DNA of 64,000 nt from Luteibacter rhizovicinus DSM 16549 (GCF_001887595.1 NZ_CP017480.1:2081001-2145000), one strand, 5' to 3'. Counted from the first letter of the stretch, positions 35,350 through 45,626 are shown. Program-made: numbers and translations. Notes: generated from the sequence alone by a model not told the origin.

Positions 35350-37545
35350 ATGCTGAAGGTCCGTAGCCTCGTGATCGCCACCTCGATCGCCCTCACCGCC
35401 GCCTGCTCCTCGTCGAACGACGCCGAGAAATCTGCCGCCCCCGCACCGGCCAGCACCGCGCCCGCGCCGGCTGCGACCACGGCAGCGTCCGCCGCCGTCC
35501 CCGCGTCGCACGTGAATCCGCTGCTGACGCCGAGCGAACTGCCGTTCCAGGCGCCGCCGTTCGACAAGATCGTGGATGCCGACTTCCAGCCGGCGATCGA
35601 AGAGGGCATGAAGCAGCAGCTGGCCGAGGTCGAGGCCATCGCGAACGCGACGGACGAGCCGAGCTTCGACAACACGATCGTTGCCCTGGAAAAATCGGGC
35701 GTCCTGCTCAAGCGCGCGGAGAACGTGTTCAGCGCGCTCACCGGCGCCAACACGAACGACACCTTGCAGAAGGTCGATGAGGACGAATCGCCGAAGCTCG
35801 CCGCGCACAGCGATGCGATCTATCTCAACGACAAGTTGTTCAAGCGCGTGGAAGCCCTCCATGACGAGCGCGATTCGCTCAAGCTCGATCCGGAATCCGC
35901 ACGCCTGCTCCAGGTGACCTACGACGATTTCGTCCACGCGGGTGCCAAGCTGTCCGAGGCCGACAAGACCAAGCTGAAGGATCTCAACAAGGAAGAGTCG
36001 ACCCTCAGCACCAAGTTCACCAACGTGCTGCTCGCCGCGACCAAGGCCGGTGCCCTGGTGGTCGACGACAAGAAGTCGCTGGACGGCATGTCCGACGCCG
36101 ACGTCGAAGCCGCCAGTGCGGCGGCGAAGGATCGCAAGCTCGACGGCAAGTACGTCGTCACGCTGCAGAACACCACGCAGCAGCCCGCGCTGCAGGGCAT
36201 GAACGACCGCGACACCCGCGAGAAGCTGTTCAAGGCCTCGTTCGATCGTGCCGAGCACGGCGACGCCAACGACACGCGCGAGATCATCACGCGGATCGCC
36301 CAGGTGCGCGCCGACCGCGCCAAGTTGCTTGGCTTCCCGAACTATGCGGCCTGGAAACTCGACGACCAGATGGCGAAGACGCCAGCCGCGGCCGAGAAAT
36401 TCATGGAGCGTCTCGCCCCCGCTGCCGTCGCCCGCGCGACCGCGGAGTCGAAGGACATCCAGCAGGTGATCGACCAGGAGAAGGGCGGCTTCCAGGTCCA
36501 GGCATGGGACTGGGACCACTACGCCGAGAAGGTCCGCAAGGCCAAGTACGACCTCGACGAAGCGCAGATCAAGCCGTATTTCGAGCTGGACAACGTGTTG
36601 CAGAACGGCGTGTTCTACGCAGCCAACCAGCTGTACGGGCTGACCTTCAAGGAGCGCAAGGACATACCGGTGTACCAGCCGGACGTTCGCGTGTTCGAAG
36701 TGTTCGACAAGGACGGCACCTCCATGGCGCTGTTCTATTGCGACTACTTCAAGCGTGACAACAAGAACGGCGGCGCGTGGATGAGCAACTTCGTCGACCA
36801 GTCGAAGCTGTTCGGCCTGAAGCCGGTGGTCTACAACGTCGCCAATTTCACCAAGCCGGCCGCTGGCCAGCCAGCGCTGCTCTCGTTCGACGACGTCACC
36901 ACGATGTTCCACGAATTCGGCCACGCCTTGCACGGCATGTTCGCCGCCACGCAGTATCCGTCGCTGTCCGGCGCCAACACGGCGCGCGACTTCGTGGAGT
37001 TCCCGTCGCAGTTCAATGAGCAGTGGGCCTCCGATCCGAAGGTCTTCGCCAACTACGCCAAGCACTACCAGACCGGCGCCCCCATGCCGGACGAACTGGT
37101 TGCCAAGATCAAGAAGGCGAAGAGCTTCAACCAGGGCTACGCGATGAGCGAGCTGATCTCGGCGGCGTTGCTCGATATGCAGTGGCACATGATCGCTCCG
37201 GGTGCGCCGAAGCAGGATGTCGATGCCTTCGAAGCCAATGCGCTGAAGAAAGCGGGCTTCACGCTCGCCCAGGTACCGCCGCGTTACCGCTCGAGCTATT
37301 TCCAGCACATCTGGGGTAATGGTTACGCCGCCGGATACTACGCGTACCTGTGGACGCAGATGCTCGATTCCGACGCCTTCGAGTGGTTCAAGGAGCACGG
37401 CGGCCTGACCCGCGAGAACGGGCAGATCTTCCGCGACAAGATCCTCTCGCGCGGCAACACCGAAGAGCTTGGCAAGCTCTATCGCGACTTCCGCGGCAAG
37501 GATCCGAGCATCGAGCCGATGCTGAAGGATCGCGGCCTGAAGTAA
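35350..37545 (+). CDS. dcp: M3-family peptidyl-dipeptidase (Dcp-like), lipoprotein
   Basis: The 731-residue protein has a lipoprotein signal (SIALTAAC, cysteine at 19) and an Ala/Pro linker. The full M3 metallopeptidase fold follows, with the zinc motif FHEFGHALHG at about residue 520. The family usually removes C-terminal dipeptides (Dcp) or trims oligopeptides (OpdA). A membrane-anchored, periplasmic form is common in Xanthomonadales. I chose the ATG at 35350 because it begins the signal peptide; a TTG 27 bases upstream is in frame. Confidence 0.92.
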   Translation: MLKVRSLVIATSIALTAACSSSNDAEKSAAPAPASTAPAPAATTAASAAVPASHVNPLLTPSELPFQAPPFDKIVDADFQPAIEEGMKQQLAEVEAIANATDEPSFDNTIVALEKSGVLLKRAENVFSALTGANTNDTLQKVDEDESPKLAAHSDAIYLNDKLFKRVEALHDERDSLKLDPESARLLQVTYDDFVHAGAKLSEADKTKLKDLNKEESTLSTKFTNVLLAATKAGALVVDDKKSLDGMSDADVEAASAAAKDRKLDGKYVVTLQNTTQQPALQGMNDRDTREKLFKASFDRAEHGDANDTREIITRIAQVRADRAKLLGFPNYAAWKLDDQMAKTPAAAEKFMERLAPAAVARATAESKDIQQVIDQEKGGFQVQAWDWDHYAEKVRKAKYDLDEAQIKPYFELDNVLQNGVFYAANQLYGLTFKERKDIPVYQPDVRVFEVFDKDGTSMALFYCDYFKRDNKNGGAWMSNFVDQSKLFGLKPVVYNVANFTKPAAGQPALLSFDDVTTMFHEFGHALHGMFAATQYPSLSGANTARDFVEFPSQFNEQWASDPKVFANYAKHYQTGAPMPDELVAKIKKAKSFNQGYAMSELISAALLDMQWHMIAPGAPKQDVDAFEANALKKAGFTLAQVPPRYRSSYFQHIWGNGYAAGYYAYLWTQMLDSDAFEWFKEHGGLTRENGQIFRDKILSRGNTEELGKLYRDFRGKDPSIEPMLKDRGLK

Positions 37546-37569
37546 ACCCCACGGGTTGGGCGATAACGA

Positions 37570-37600
37570 GAAAGGGCGGCCCCGGGGCCGCCCTTTCTTC
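37570..37600. terminator. Bidirectional terminator after dcp
   Basis: A perfect 28-base palindrome without loop (aaagggcggccccggggccg ccctttc, 37570-37597) lies between the dcp stop and the stop of the convergent gene at 37602. It is followed by TTC on the plus strand and reads the same from the minus strand. Confidence 0.75.
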
Positions 37601-37601
37601 G

Positions 37602-38228
37602 TCAGGGCGTCAGGCCGATCCGCGAGATCTGCAGCAGGCCGCCGCGCCACAGGATGCCCTGCACCTCGTAGAGGGGGTCGGCATGGTAGTCGAGTGTCAT
37701 CGAGAACCCTCCGGCATCACTGCGCATCCTGAGTAAAGGCTGGCAGATATTGATCGAATGAAGTTCACCGAGGCTGGGCGATCTTTCGCTGGGCGATCTC
37801 AGGTACGTGATGCGGGCATCCGCCGCGCCGTTGGGAATGCGGATATCGCAACGCACGTGGCAATAGGCATGGCGGAAGATCAGTCGGCACTCGTTGTTCT
37901 TCCCCCGTGTACCCGTCACCACACAGCCGTCGTCGGTCGGTTCGATGATCACATCGGTGTTGGCCGCCACGACCATCGTCTCCCGAAGCTCGAGCATGCC
38001 GCCGGCTTTCACCGTGCCGGGAGGGGCGTCCTGGAACGACTCCTCCATGGCCTGCGTTGCCAGGGCGCCCACCTCGGTGCGACCTCCATGCTGGGTCGTC
38101 ATGAAGGCCTGCAAGCGTGCGTTGTTCCACGCCGGCCTGGGGCCCGGTGGCTTGCCCGGTGCGGATGCACGGGCGGGGTCTGATTGAACAGCGGGTGACG
38201 CCGGTATAGCGGACATCTGCAACATCAT
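37602..38228 (-). CDS. Orphan protein of unknown function
   Basis: In this 208-residue protein the first 45 residues are rich in Ala, Ser and Pro with no clear signal peptide. The rest looks folded, with strands such as TDVIIEPTDDGCVVTG and a cysteine pair in CHVRCDIRI. GGAGGG lies seven bases before the ATG at 38228, which supports this start. I recognise no family. It is divergent from the other orphan gene at 38537, and the two stand between the conserved genes dcp and putA. Confidence 0.55.
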   Translation of the reverse strand: MMLQMSAIPASPAVQSDPARASAPGKPPGPRPAWNNARLQAFMTTQHGGRTEVGALATQAMEESFQDAPPGTVKAGGMLELRETMVVAANTDVIIEPTDDGCVVTGTRGKNNECRLIFRHAYCHVRCDIRIPNGAADARITYLRSPSERSPSLGELHSINICQPLLRMRSDAGGFSMTLDYHADPLYEVQGILWRGGLLQISRIGLTP

Positions 38229-38536
38229 GTCGCGGCCCTCCAGGATGGATGGGCGCCGGGTTCCGGCCGGCGCGATGTCCTGACAGGAAGCAACGAAATG
38301 GCCACGCTCCGCAATATGACTTTCGTTGTAGGTGCGGCTCGGCGCTGACCAGCGTCGCCTGCTCCGAGACGATACGGCAGAGGGGGAGTTCGTTCGCGAA
38401 TTCCGGACCGCCTTAACAGCTTGCCGTCCGGACTGCCGGAATCGCCTCGCGCACGCCGGGGCGGGGCGCTTGAATTGCCAGGAGCCGGGCTTATCCCTCT
38501 CCTGCAGGGGGGCTACGCGCGACATGGAGAGTGGTT
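38229..38536. other. 308-base divergent promoter region
   Basis: No gene is seen. The stretch separates two divergent orphan genes. A possible promoter for the plus gene is TTGAAT at 38470-38475 with TATCCC at 38492-38497 (16-base spacer). A weak inverted repeat (ATTCCGG ... CCGGAAT) lies around 38400-38450. The function of the rest is unknown. Confidence 0.35.
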
Positions 38537-39037
38537 ATGAAGCTGACTAAGGACCAGCAGGAAAAGGTAAACGCCGATGAGTGGTTCGGCAGTCCGTACG
38601 AGCACATCAAGGTGTACGAGCCGCTGAGCGAAACGACGGGGGATGACACCGCAGTGGAAGGACGCCCTTACACCAGACTCGCATCACCGTTCCAGACGGT
38701 CGTGGCGGCGGAGAAGCCATTCACGTTTGAGGCGACGGGTCTGAACGTCGGTAGCGGCGATCTGAAGGTCGTGTTCTTTAATGCGGGGTTGCGCGCCGTG
38801 AGCGCGTCGATCTGTGGACTGAAAGGCAAAGCCACGAAGCTCACCGTCTCTGCGTTCGACAAGGCGGGGAACCCACTGGCAACGGTGACGGAAGCCTTGA
38901 ACGATGGTGTAACGAGCATCCTGTTCGAGAATCTTCCCTCCGATATTCATGAGCTTCGCTTCAGCGGTGGCGCTTTTGTCTTTCTCAACGCCCGCGCGAT
39001 CAACCGCGTTTCCACGACGCCAGTCCAGACCTGGTGA
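38537..39037 (+). CDS. Orphan protein of unknown function, probably beta-rich
   Basis: The 166-residue protein starts MKLTKDQQEKVNADEWFGSP. The middle and end have alternating hydrophobic strands (FTFEATGLNVGSGDLKVVFF, ATKLTVSAFDKAGNPLATVT) that suggest a beta-sandwich or lectin-like fold. No signal peptide is present. GGAGAG precedes the ATG. Base composition is somewhat less GC-rich than in its neighbours, which may mean transfer. I cannot assign a function. Confidence 0.55.
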   Translation: MKLTKDQQEKVNADEWFGSPYEHIKVYEPLSETTGDDTAVEGRPYTRLASPFQTVVAAEKPFTFEATGLNVGSGDLKVVFFNAGLRAVSASICGLKGKATKLTVSAFDKAGNPLATVTEALNDGVTSILFENLPSDIHELRFSGGAFVFLNARAINRVSTTPVQTW

Positions 39038-39065
39038 CGCAACCGGACTACGTAACAGGGAAACG

Positions 39066-39100
39066 AAAAAGCCGCGCATCCTGCGATGCGCGGCTTTCAT
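39066..39100. terminator. Bidirectional terminator between orphan gene and putA
   Basis: Twelve-base perfect arms (aaagccgcgcat / atgcgcggcttt, 39068-39079 and 39086-39097) with a six-base loop. A-runs on the left and TTTCATT on the right fit termination from both sides. Confidence 0.8.
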
Positions 39101-39116
39101 TGGACCCGCGGTGGCC

Positions 39117-42100
39117 TTACTCGCCGATCGTCAGCAGCGACGCGTTGCCGCCGGCCGCGGTGGTGTTGATCGTGAGCGTGCGCTCACCGGCGAAGCGGAG
39201 CAGGTAGTGCGGGCCGCCGGCCTTCGGGCCAGTGCCCGAGAGGCCTTCGCCGCCGAACGGCTGCACGCCGACCACCGCGCCGATCTGGTTGCGGTTGACG
39301 TAGCAGTTGCCGACGCGGGCGCGGCTCTGGATGTAGTCGATGGTGTCGTCGATGCGGCTGTGGATGCCCAGCGTGAGGCCGAAGCCGGTGCCGTTGATCT
39401 GCTCGACCACCTTGTCCAGTTCCGAGCCCTTCCAGCGGATCACGTGCAGCACCGGGCCGAAGACTTCGCGGGTGAGCACGTCGAGCGACGGGATCTCGTA
39501 CGCGCGCGGGCCGAAGAACGTGCCGTTGGCGGTGGCGTCGTTGAGCGGCACTTCGCCGATCTTTTTTGCTTCCTTGTCCATGCGCGCGGCGTGGTCGACG
39601 AGGATCTGCAGGGCATCGTTGTCGATCACCGGGCCGACATCGGTCGAGAGCAGGCCGGGGTCGCCGATCTTCAGCTCGGCCATGGCGCCGGCGAGCATCG
39701 CGGTGACCTTGTCGGCGATGTCTTCCTGCACGAACAGCACGCGGGCTGCCGAGCAGCGCTGGCCGGCGGACTGGAAGGCCGAGGCGATCACGTCCTTGAC
39801 GATCTGCTCCGGCAGGGCCGACGAGTCGGCGATCATCGCGTTCTGGCCGCCGGTCTCGGCGATCAGCGCGGCGATCGGCGCGTTACGCGCAGCCAGTGCG
39901 CGGTTGATCGCCCAGGCGGTATCGGTCGAGCCGGTGAAGGCCACGCCGGCCACGCGCGGGTCGCGGGTGAGCGCGGCACCGACGGTGGCGCCATCGCCCG
40001 GCATGTACTGCAGGACGTCGGTCGGCACGCCGGCGGCGTGCAGCAGCTTGACCGCGGCGTAGCCGATCAGTGCGGTCTGCTCGGCCGGCTTGGCGATGAC
40101 GGCGTTACCGGCAGCGAGCGCCGCGGCGACCTGGCCGAGGAAGATCGCCAGCGGGAAGTTCCACGGGCTGATGCAGACGAACACACCGCGGCCGTTGAGG
40201 AACAGCTGATTGCTCTCGCCGGTGGGGCCGGGCAGCTGTTCCGGCTGACCGAACAGGCGGCGTGCCATGGTGGCGTAGTAACGCAGGAAGTCGGCGGCTT
40301 CACGGATCTCGGCGATCGCATCCGGCAGGCTCTTGCCGGCTTCGCGCACGCACAGCGCGATGAATTCGGCGCGGTTGTGCTCGAGCTGTTCGGCGGCGTG
40401 CTCGAGGATCGCGGCGCGGCTGGCGGCCGGCAGGCGATCCCAGGCGGGCTGGGCTTTCACGGCGGCGGACAGGGCGCGATCGACCAGGGCCGGATCGGTG
40501 TTTTCGACCGTGCCGACGATGCGGCGACGATCCGACGGATCGGTCACTTCGACCTTGGTGCCGGCCGTGGCGCCACCGGCGACCAGCGGGGCGGCGGTCC
40601 ACGGACCACTGTGACGGTTGACGGCGTCGGCGAGCTCGTGGAGCTCGTTGTCGTTAGCGAAGTTCATGCCCATGGAGTTCTTCCGAAGTTCACCGTACAG
40701 ATTGACCGGCAGGGGGATGCGGGGATGGGGGATGGAGGCGAAGGCACGCACCGTCTCGCACGGGTCGGCGACGAGTTCGCGTACCGGCACGCTCTCGTCG
40801 ACCACGCGGTTGACGAAGCTGGTGTTGGCACCGTTCTCGAGCAGGCGGCGCACCAGGTAGGGCAGGAGGTCTTCATGCGTACCGACCGGCGCGTACACGC
40901 GGCAGGGCACGTTGAGCTTGTCCTTGCCGATCACCTCGGCATACAGATCCGCACCCATGCCGTGCAGGCGCTGGTTCTCGTAAGGACGACCCTGCGCCAG
41001 ATGGTTGATCGCGGCGATCGTGTGCGCGTTGTGCGTGGCGAACTGCGGATAGACCGCATCGCCACCGGCGGCGAAGAGCCGGCGTGCGCAGGCGAGATAG
41101 GAAACGTCGGTGTTCGGCTTGCGCGTATACACCGGGTAACCGGTAAGGCCGTTTTCCTGCGAACGCTTGATCTCGGCGTCCCAGTACGCGCCCTTGACCA
41201 GGCGCACGAACCAGCGGCGGCCGGTGGCGCGGGCCTTCTCGGTCACCCAGTCGATGACGAAGGGTGCGCGCTTCTGATACGCCTGGATCACGATACCGAG
41301 GCCGTTCCAGCCTTCCAGCGACGGGTGCTCGAAGACGTCGCCGATGATGTCGAGCGACAGCTCGAGGCGATCGGTCTCTTCGGCGTCGACCGACAGCGCG
41401 ATGCCGTTCTTGAAGGCCAGTTGCGAGAGCTCGAGCAGCTTGGCGCCGAGTTCGATGCGCGCCCGGGCACGGTTGGCCACTTCATAGCGCGGATGCAGCG
41501 CCGAGAGCTTCACCGAGATCGACGGCGCTTCGAGGTTGCTCTTGAACGGGCCGCGGGCACCGAGCGCGTTGATCGCGTCGCGGTAATCCTGCTGGTAGCG
41601 CTCGGCCGTTTCCTGGGTGAGCGCCGACTCGCCGAGCATGTCGTACGAGTAGCGGTAGACCGCATGTTCCTTCTCGGCGGAGCGGTCCAGCGCTTCCTTG
41701 ATGGTCCGACCCATGACGAACTGGTGGCCCATGATGCGCATGGCCTGGCGCACGGCAAGGCGCACGACCGGCTCGCCCGCGCGGCCGACCAGGCGGCGCA
41801 GGGCGGAGCTGAAGTCGTGACGGGTCTCTTCGGCGAGGTTCACCAGGTGGCCGGTGAGCATCAGGCCCCAGGTGGACGCGTTGACGAAGAGCGACTCGCT
41901 CTGGCCAAGGTGCTTCTTCCAGTCGGCCTCACCCAGCTTGTCGCGGATGAGCTTGTCCGCGGTGGCCTTGTCGGGGATGCGCAGCAGCGCCTCGGCCACG
42001 CACATCAGCAGGACGCCTTCCTCGGAAGACAGGTCGTACTGGCGCATGAAGGACTCGACGGCGCTCTGGTCCTTGGCCCGCGCGCGGACGCGCGTGACCA

Positions 42101-42287
42101 GGCCGGCGGCGACGTCGATGACGTGTTCGCGCTCGGTCGGCGGCAAGGTGGCCTGGGCCAGCAGGTCGTTGACGGCCTCGGTTTCGTCGCGCAGCCAGGC
42201 GGCCGTGATACGCGCGCGTGCCGGCTCGGCGCCGGTCGGGAGTTCGGGACGGAGGATCGATGGGTTCACGAGGGGAGTGGGCGACAT
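39117..42287 (-). CDS. putA: Bifunctional proline dehydrogenase / glutamate-semialdehyde dehydrogenase
   Basis: The 1056-residue PutA has a proline dehydrogenase barrel at about residues 130-460 ([32 protein letters not shown]) and an aldehyde dehydrogenase domain at about 530-1000 ([19 protein letters not shown], catalytic Cys in [15 protein letters not shown]). It oxidises proline to glutamate and feeds electrons to quinone. It lacks the N-terminal ribbon-helix-helix domain of E. coli-type PutA and its C-terminal extension, so it is the short non-DNA-binding form and cannot repress its own gene. The ATG at 42287 is a choice; another in-frame ATG is at 42302. Confidence 0.95.
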   Translation of the reverse strand: MSPTPLVNPSILRPELPTGAEPARARITAAWLRDETEAVNDLLAQATLPPTEREHVIDVAAGLVTRVRARAKDQSAVESFMRQYDLSSEEGVLLMCVAEALLRIPDKATADKLIRDKLGEADWKKHLGQSESLFVNASTWGLMLTGHLVNLAEETRHDFSSALRRLVGRAGEPVVRLAVRQAMRIMGHQFVMGRTIKEALDRSAEKEHAVYRYSYDMLGESALTQETAERYQQDYRDAINALGARGPFKSNLEAPSISVKLSALHPRYEVANRARARIELGAKLLELSQLAFKNGIALSVDAEETDRLELSLDIIGDVFEHPSLEGWNGLGIVIQAYQKRAPFVIDWVTEKARATGRRWFVRLVKGAYWDAEIKRSQENGLTGYPVYTRKPNTDVSYLACARRLFAAGGDAVYPQFATHNAHTIAAINHLAQGRPYENQRLHGMGADLYAEVIGKDKLNVPCRVYAPVGTHEDLLPYLVRRLLENGANTSFVNRVVDESVPVRELVADPCETVRAFASIPHPRIPLPVNLYGELRKNSMGMNFANDNELHELADAVNRHSGPWTAAPLVAGGATAGTKVEVTDPSDRRRIVGTVENTDPALVDRALSAAVKAQPAWDRLPAASRAAILEHAAEQLEHNRAEFIALCVREAGKSLPDAIAEIREAADFLRYYATMARRLFGQPEQLPGPTGESNQLFLNGRGVFVCISPWNFPLAIFLGQVAAALAAGNAVIAKPAEQTALIGYAAVKLLHAAGVPTDVLQYMPGDGATVGAALTRDPRVAGVAFTGSTDTAWAINRALAARNAPIAALIAETGGQNAMIADSSALPEQIVKDVIASAFQSAGQRCSAARVLFVQEDIADKVTAMLAGAMAELKIGDPGLLSTDVGPVIDNDALQILVDHAARMDKEAKKIGEVPLNDATANGTFFGPRAYEIPSLDVLTREVFGPVLHVIRWKGSELDKVVEQINGTGFGLTLGIHSRIDDTIDYIQSRARVGNCYVNRNQIGAVVGVQPFGGEGLSGTGPKAGGPHYLLRFAGERTLTINTTAAGGNASLLTIGE

Positions 42288-42449
42288 GGGGAGACCGCCC
42301 ATTGTAGGGGAGCTCGGGCCCCGGTGTGTGTTGCACAGCGGTAGGGCACCCCACGGCACACCGCCTGCGACAACACGTCCCTTCCCAACCTTGCCGCTTC
42401 TTGACCAGCGCCCTATCATCCCTCGGGTTCCAGGCACGCTGGACTTTCC

Positions 42450-42932
42450 ATGAACGTGCTTCGACCGACCGTCGCGGGTCAGCCGCGCGTGTTGTGGCTC
42501 AGGCCCAACCGTGCGCTGGACAAGCTTGGTCTGCGTCGACTGATCATGGGTCTGGCGGCGATAGCCCTGGCGACGGCGTCGTTCGGCGCGTGGCAGGGGA
42601 ATGTCTTCGCTCCCGTGTTCGCCCTGATCGAAACCTTCGTCGTGGGGTTCGCGCTTGGCGCGGCCTGGAAGGCCGGCGACAGGGGTGAACGTATCGCCAT
42701 CGGGCCGGATACGCTGGAGGTGAGGGTGGTGCCCGGTCGTCGGGTACGGCGCTTCCAGACGTATTGGGTCAGGGTGGGTCTGGCTCCGGGGGACGGACGC
42801 CAGCGTCTGTTGCTCAAGTCACACGGCAACGAGCTAGAAATCGGCGCCTTTCTCGGGGAAGAGGAACGGGTCGAGGTGTCAAGGAAACTCATGGTGCTGC
42901 TGGCCGAGGTCTCGACCCAGACGCGCAGGTAG
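42450..42932 (+). CDS. DUF2244 membrane protein
   Basis: This 160-residue protein has two membrane helices (LIMGLAAIALATASFGAWQG, and one around VFALIETFVVGFALGAAWKA) followed by a soluble beta domain ending in FLGEEERVEVSRKLMVLL. The N-terminal PNRALDKLGLR is typical of DUF2244. The family often sits directly upstream of cytochrome c oxidase subunit II genes, as here, but its role is not known. Confidence 0.88.
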   Translation: MNVLRPTVAGQPRVLWLRPNRALDKLGLRRLIMGLAAIALATASFGAWQGNVFAPVFALIETFVVGFALGAAWKAGDRGERIAIGPDTLEVRVVPGRRVRRFQTYWVRVGLAPGDGRQRLLLKSHGNELEIGAFLGEEERVEVSRKLMVLLAEVSTQTRR

Positions 42933-42952
42933 GTTCATTAAAGGTGCAAGAC

Positions 42953-43852
42953 ATGACATCTGGCGGCATCGGACGATCGGTTTCAGCGTGGGCGGCAGGC
43001 GCGATGGCGCTGTTCGGTGGGGAGGCGTGGGCCAACCCCGTTGCCAACCAGCTGAACATGACCAAGGGTGTGAGCGAGTGGTCGCCCTATGCGATGCACA
43101 TGGTTGCCCTGTGGGTCTGCGTGGTCATCGGCGTCCTCGTCTTCGGCGCCATGTTCATCGCGATGTTCCGCTTCCGGAAGTCGCGCGGCGCCGTCGCCGA
43201 GAAGTGGGCGCACAGCACCACGCTGGAAATCGTCTGGACGGTCGTCCCGGTCATCATCCTGATCTTCCTGGCGAACCTCGCCACGGGTGGCCTGACCTCG
43301 TTCGCCGACACCACCGGCGCCGACATGACCATCAAGATCACCGGCTACCAGTGGAAGTGGCGCTACGACTACGTCGACTACAAGGGTAAGGGGGTCGACA
43401 AGGTCGGCTTCGTATCCAAGCTCGAAGAGTCCTCGGACCGCACCCGCCAGCTGAAGTCCAACCTCGATCCGGACAAGATCCAGGTCGACGGCTACAACAC
43501 CTATCTGCTCGACGTCGACAAGCCCCTCGTGGTGCCGGTCGGGGTCAAGATTCGCTTCATCATCGTCGGCGGCGACGTCATCCACTCCTGGTGGGTGCCG
43601 GCGCTGGGCTGGAAGATGGATGCGATCCCGGGCATCGCCAACGCGGCCTGGACCAAGATCAAGGAGCCCGGTGTCTACCGCGGCCAGTGCGCCGAGCTGT
43701 GCGGCCAGGACCACGGCTTCATGCCGATCGTCGTGAAGGCCGTGCCTAAGGCCGAATTCGAACAATGGCTGGCGACCCAGGAAAACGAGGCCACGCTCCA
43801 GAAGGCCGCGCAGACCGCCCAGAACGCTCCCGCCCCGGCCCCCCAGGGTTAA
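42953..43852 (+). CDS. ctaC: Cytochrome c oxidase subunit II
   Basis: The 299-residue protein has a signal peptide (residues 1 to about 24, ending GEAWA-N), two membrane helices, and a periplasmic cupredoxin domain with the CuA site GQCAELCGQDHGFMP and the earlier ligand His in VIHSWWVP. It takes electrons from cytochrome c. AAAGGTG lies six bases before the ATG at 42953, which decides the start. It opens the aa3 oxidase cluster. Confidence 0.96.
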   Translation: MTSGGIGRSVSAWAAGAMALFGGEAWANPVANQLNMTKGVSEWSPYAMHMVALWVCVVIGVLVFGAMFIAMFRFRKSRGAVAEKWAHSTTLEIVWTVVPVIILIFLANLATGGLTSFADTTGADMTIKITGYQWKWRYDYVDYKGKGVDKVGFVSKLEESSDRTRQLKSNLDPDKIQVDGYNTYLLDVDKPLVVPVGVKIRFIIVGGDVIHSWWVPALGWKMDAIPGIANAAWTKIKEPGVYRGQCAELCGQDHGFMPIVVKAVPKAEFEQWLATQENEATLQKAAQTAQNAPAPAPQG

Positions 43853-43883
43853 CCGAAAAGTCAAGCAGGTAGAGGCAGGCATT

Positions 43884-45497
43884 ATGGCGCACGCAGCCAC
43901 CCACGATCACCACGATCACCACGGGGCCCCGAAAGGGTTCTTCCAGCGATGGGTGATGTCCACGAATCACAAGGACATCGGCACGCTGTACCTGATCTTC
44001 TCGCTGACGATGTTCTTCATCGGCGGCGCCTTCGCGATGGTCATCCGCGCGGAGTTGTTCAAGCCGGGCATGCAGCTGGTGCAGCCGTATTTCTTCAATG
44101 AAATGACGACGATGCACGCGCTGGTGATGATCTTCGGCGCGATCATGCCGGCCTTCGTCGGCCTGGCGAACTGGATGGTTCCGCTCATGGTCGGCGCGCC
44201 GGACATGGCCCTGCCGCGCATGAACAACCTGTCGTTCTGGATCCTTCCGTTCGCCTTCTTCATGCTGCTGTCCACCCTGTTCATGCCGGGCGGCGGTCCC
44301 GCCGGCGGCTGGACGATGTACCCGCCGCTGTCGCTGCAGGGCGAGTCGGTCGCTTACGTGATCTTCGCGATCCACCTGATGGGCATCAGCTCGATCATGG
44401 GCGCGATCAACATCATCGCAACCATCCTCAACATGCGCGCACCGGGCATGGACCTGCTGAAGATGCCGGTCTTCGTCTGGAGCTGGCTGATCACGGCGTT
44501 CCTGCTGATCGCGGTGATGCCGGTGCTGGCCGGCGCGGTCACCATGCTGCTGACCGACAAGTACTTCCACACCAACTTCTTCAATGCCGCCGGCGGCGGT
44601 GACCCGGTCCTGTTCCAGCACATCTTCTGGTTCTTCGGGCATCCCGAGGTCTACATCATGATCCTGCCGGCGTTCGGGATCATCTCGGAAATCATCCCGA
44701 CCTTCGCCCGCAAGCCGATCTTCGGCTACCGCGCGATGGTGTTCGCGATCGCTTCCATCGCCTTCCTCTCCTTCATCGTCTGGGCCCACCACATGTTCGC
44801 CGTGGGCCTGCCGATGGGTGCGGAGATCTTCTTCATGTACGCGACGATGTTGATCGCGGTGCCCACGGGCGTGAAGGTCTTCAACTGGGTGTCGACGATG
44901 TGGGGCGGCTCGATGACCTTCGAGACCCCGATGCTGTTCTCGATCGCCTTCGTGATCCTGTTCACCATCGGTGGATTCTCGGGCCTCATGCTCGCCTTGG
45001 CCCCGGCCGACTTCCAGTATCACGACACGTACTTCGTCGTCGCGCACTTCCACTATGTGCTGGTGACCGGTGCCGCGTTCTCGATCATGGCCGCCGCGTA
45101 TTACTGGATCCCGAAGTGGTCGGGCCACATGTACAGCGAGACCTGGGGCAAGATCCATTTCTGGTCCAGCGTGATCTCGGTGAACGTGCTGTTCTTCCCG
45201 CAGCACTTCCTGGGATTGGCGGGCATGCCCCGACGCATCCCGGATTACAACGTCGCCTTCGCCAACTTCAACATGGTCAGCTCCATCGGCGGCTTCTGGT
45301 TCGGCGCCTCCCAGCTGATCTTCCTCGGCGTGATCATCCACTGCGTGTTCTTCTCGAAGAAGAAGGCGGCGGATCGCTCGTGGGAAGGGGCCAAGGGCCT
45401 GGAGTGGACCGTGCCGTCGCCGGCACCGTTCCATACCTTCGACGTGCCGCCCGTGATCCACGACGACGAACTCGCGCACGGCAACACGGACCACTGA
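43884..45497 (+). CDS. ctaD: Cytochrome c oxidase subunit I
   Basis: The 537-residue haem-copper oxidase subunit I has twelve membrane helices. The haem a / a3-CuB histidines are in MTTMHALVMIFG, FFGHPEVYIMILPAFG, VWAHHMFAVG and VVAHFHYVLVTG. The Glu of the D-channel precedes as in type A oxidases (GHPEVYI). A short His-rich stretch (HDHHDHHG) stands at the N-terminus. It forms the catalytic core with subunits II and III. Confidence 0.97.
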   Translation: MAHAATHDHHDHHGAPKGFFQRWVMSTNHKDIGTLYLIFSLTMFFIGGAFAMVIRAELFKPGMQLVQPYFFNEMTTMHALVMIFGAIMPAFVGLANWMVPLMVGAPDMALPRMNNLSFWILPFAFFMLLSTLFMPGGGPAGGWTMYPPLSLQGESVAYVIFAIHLMGISSIMGAINIIATILNMRAPGMDLLKMPVFVWSWLITAFLLIAVMPVLAGAVTMLLTDKYFHTNFFNAAGGGDPVLFQHIFWFFGHPEVYIMILPAFGIISEIIPTFARKPIFGYRAMVFAIASIAFLSFIVWAHHMFAVGLPMGAEIFFMYATMLIAVPTGVKVFNWVSTMWGGSMTFETPMLFSIAFVILFTIGGFSGLMLALAPADFQYHDTYFVVAHFHYVLVTGAAFSIMAAAYYWIPKWSGHMYSETWGKIHFWSSVISVNVLFFPQHFLGLAGMPRRIPDYNVAFANFNMVSSIGGFWFGASQLIFLGVIIHCVFFSKKKAADRSWEGAKGLEWTVPSPAPFHTFDVPPVIHDDELAHGNTDH

Positions 45498-45500
45498 TCG

Positions 45501-45626
45501 ATGCAGGACAAGACGGACATCGAGATGGCGGCGCGCCTCAAGCGCGCCCGCGTTACCGCTCTCATCGCGGGCGGGTTCGCCGTGTCGGTGTTCCTTCTCT
45601 CGATCGTGCAGATGCTGAACGTCTGA
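45501..45626 (+). CDS. Small membrane protein of the cytochrome oxidase cluster
   Basis: The 41-residue protein has a charged N-terminus (MQDKTDIEMAARLKRARVTA) and one membrane helix (LIAGGFAVSVFLLSIVQML). It starts three bases after the ctaD stop. Small genes of this kind stand between ctaD and cox11 in Pseudomonas-type clusters; here cox11 is missing and ctaE follows after 34 bases. Probably a small assembly or stabilising subunit. Confidence 0.75.
   Translation: MQDKTDIEMAARLKRARVTALIAGGFAVSVFLLSIVQMLNV

Noticed and set aside
34216..37650. 1144-codon minus-strand frame over bioD, the 111-residue gene and dcp
   Set aside because: It spans three real genes on the other strand, has no recognisable domain, and is rich in Arg, Leu, Val and Gly as expected for an antisense frame.
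38376..38420. TTCGTTCGCG-type sequence considered as a plant-inducible-promoter (PIP) box for the orphan genes
   Set aside because: The two TTCG elements are adjacent, not spaced by about 15 bases, so the box is not formed.
38949..42344. 1131-codon plus-strand frame over putA
   Set aside because: Antisense to a well-supported PutA; no motif of its own.
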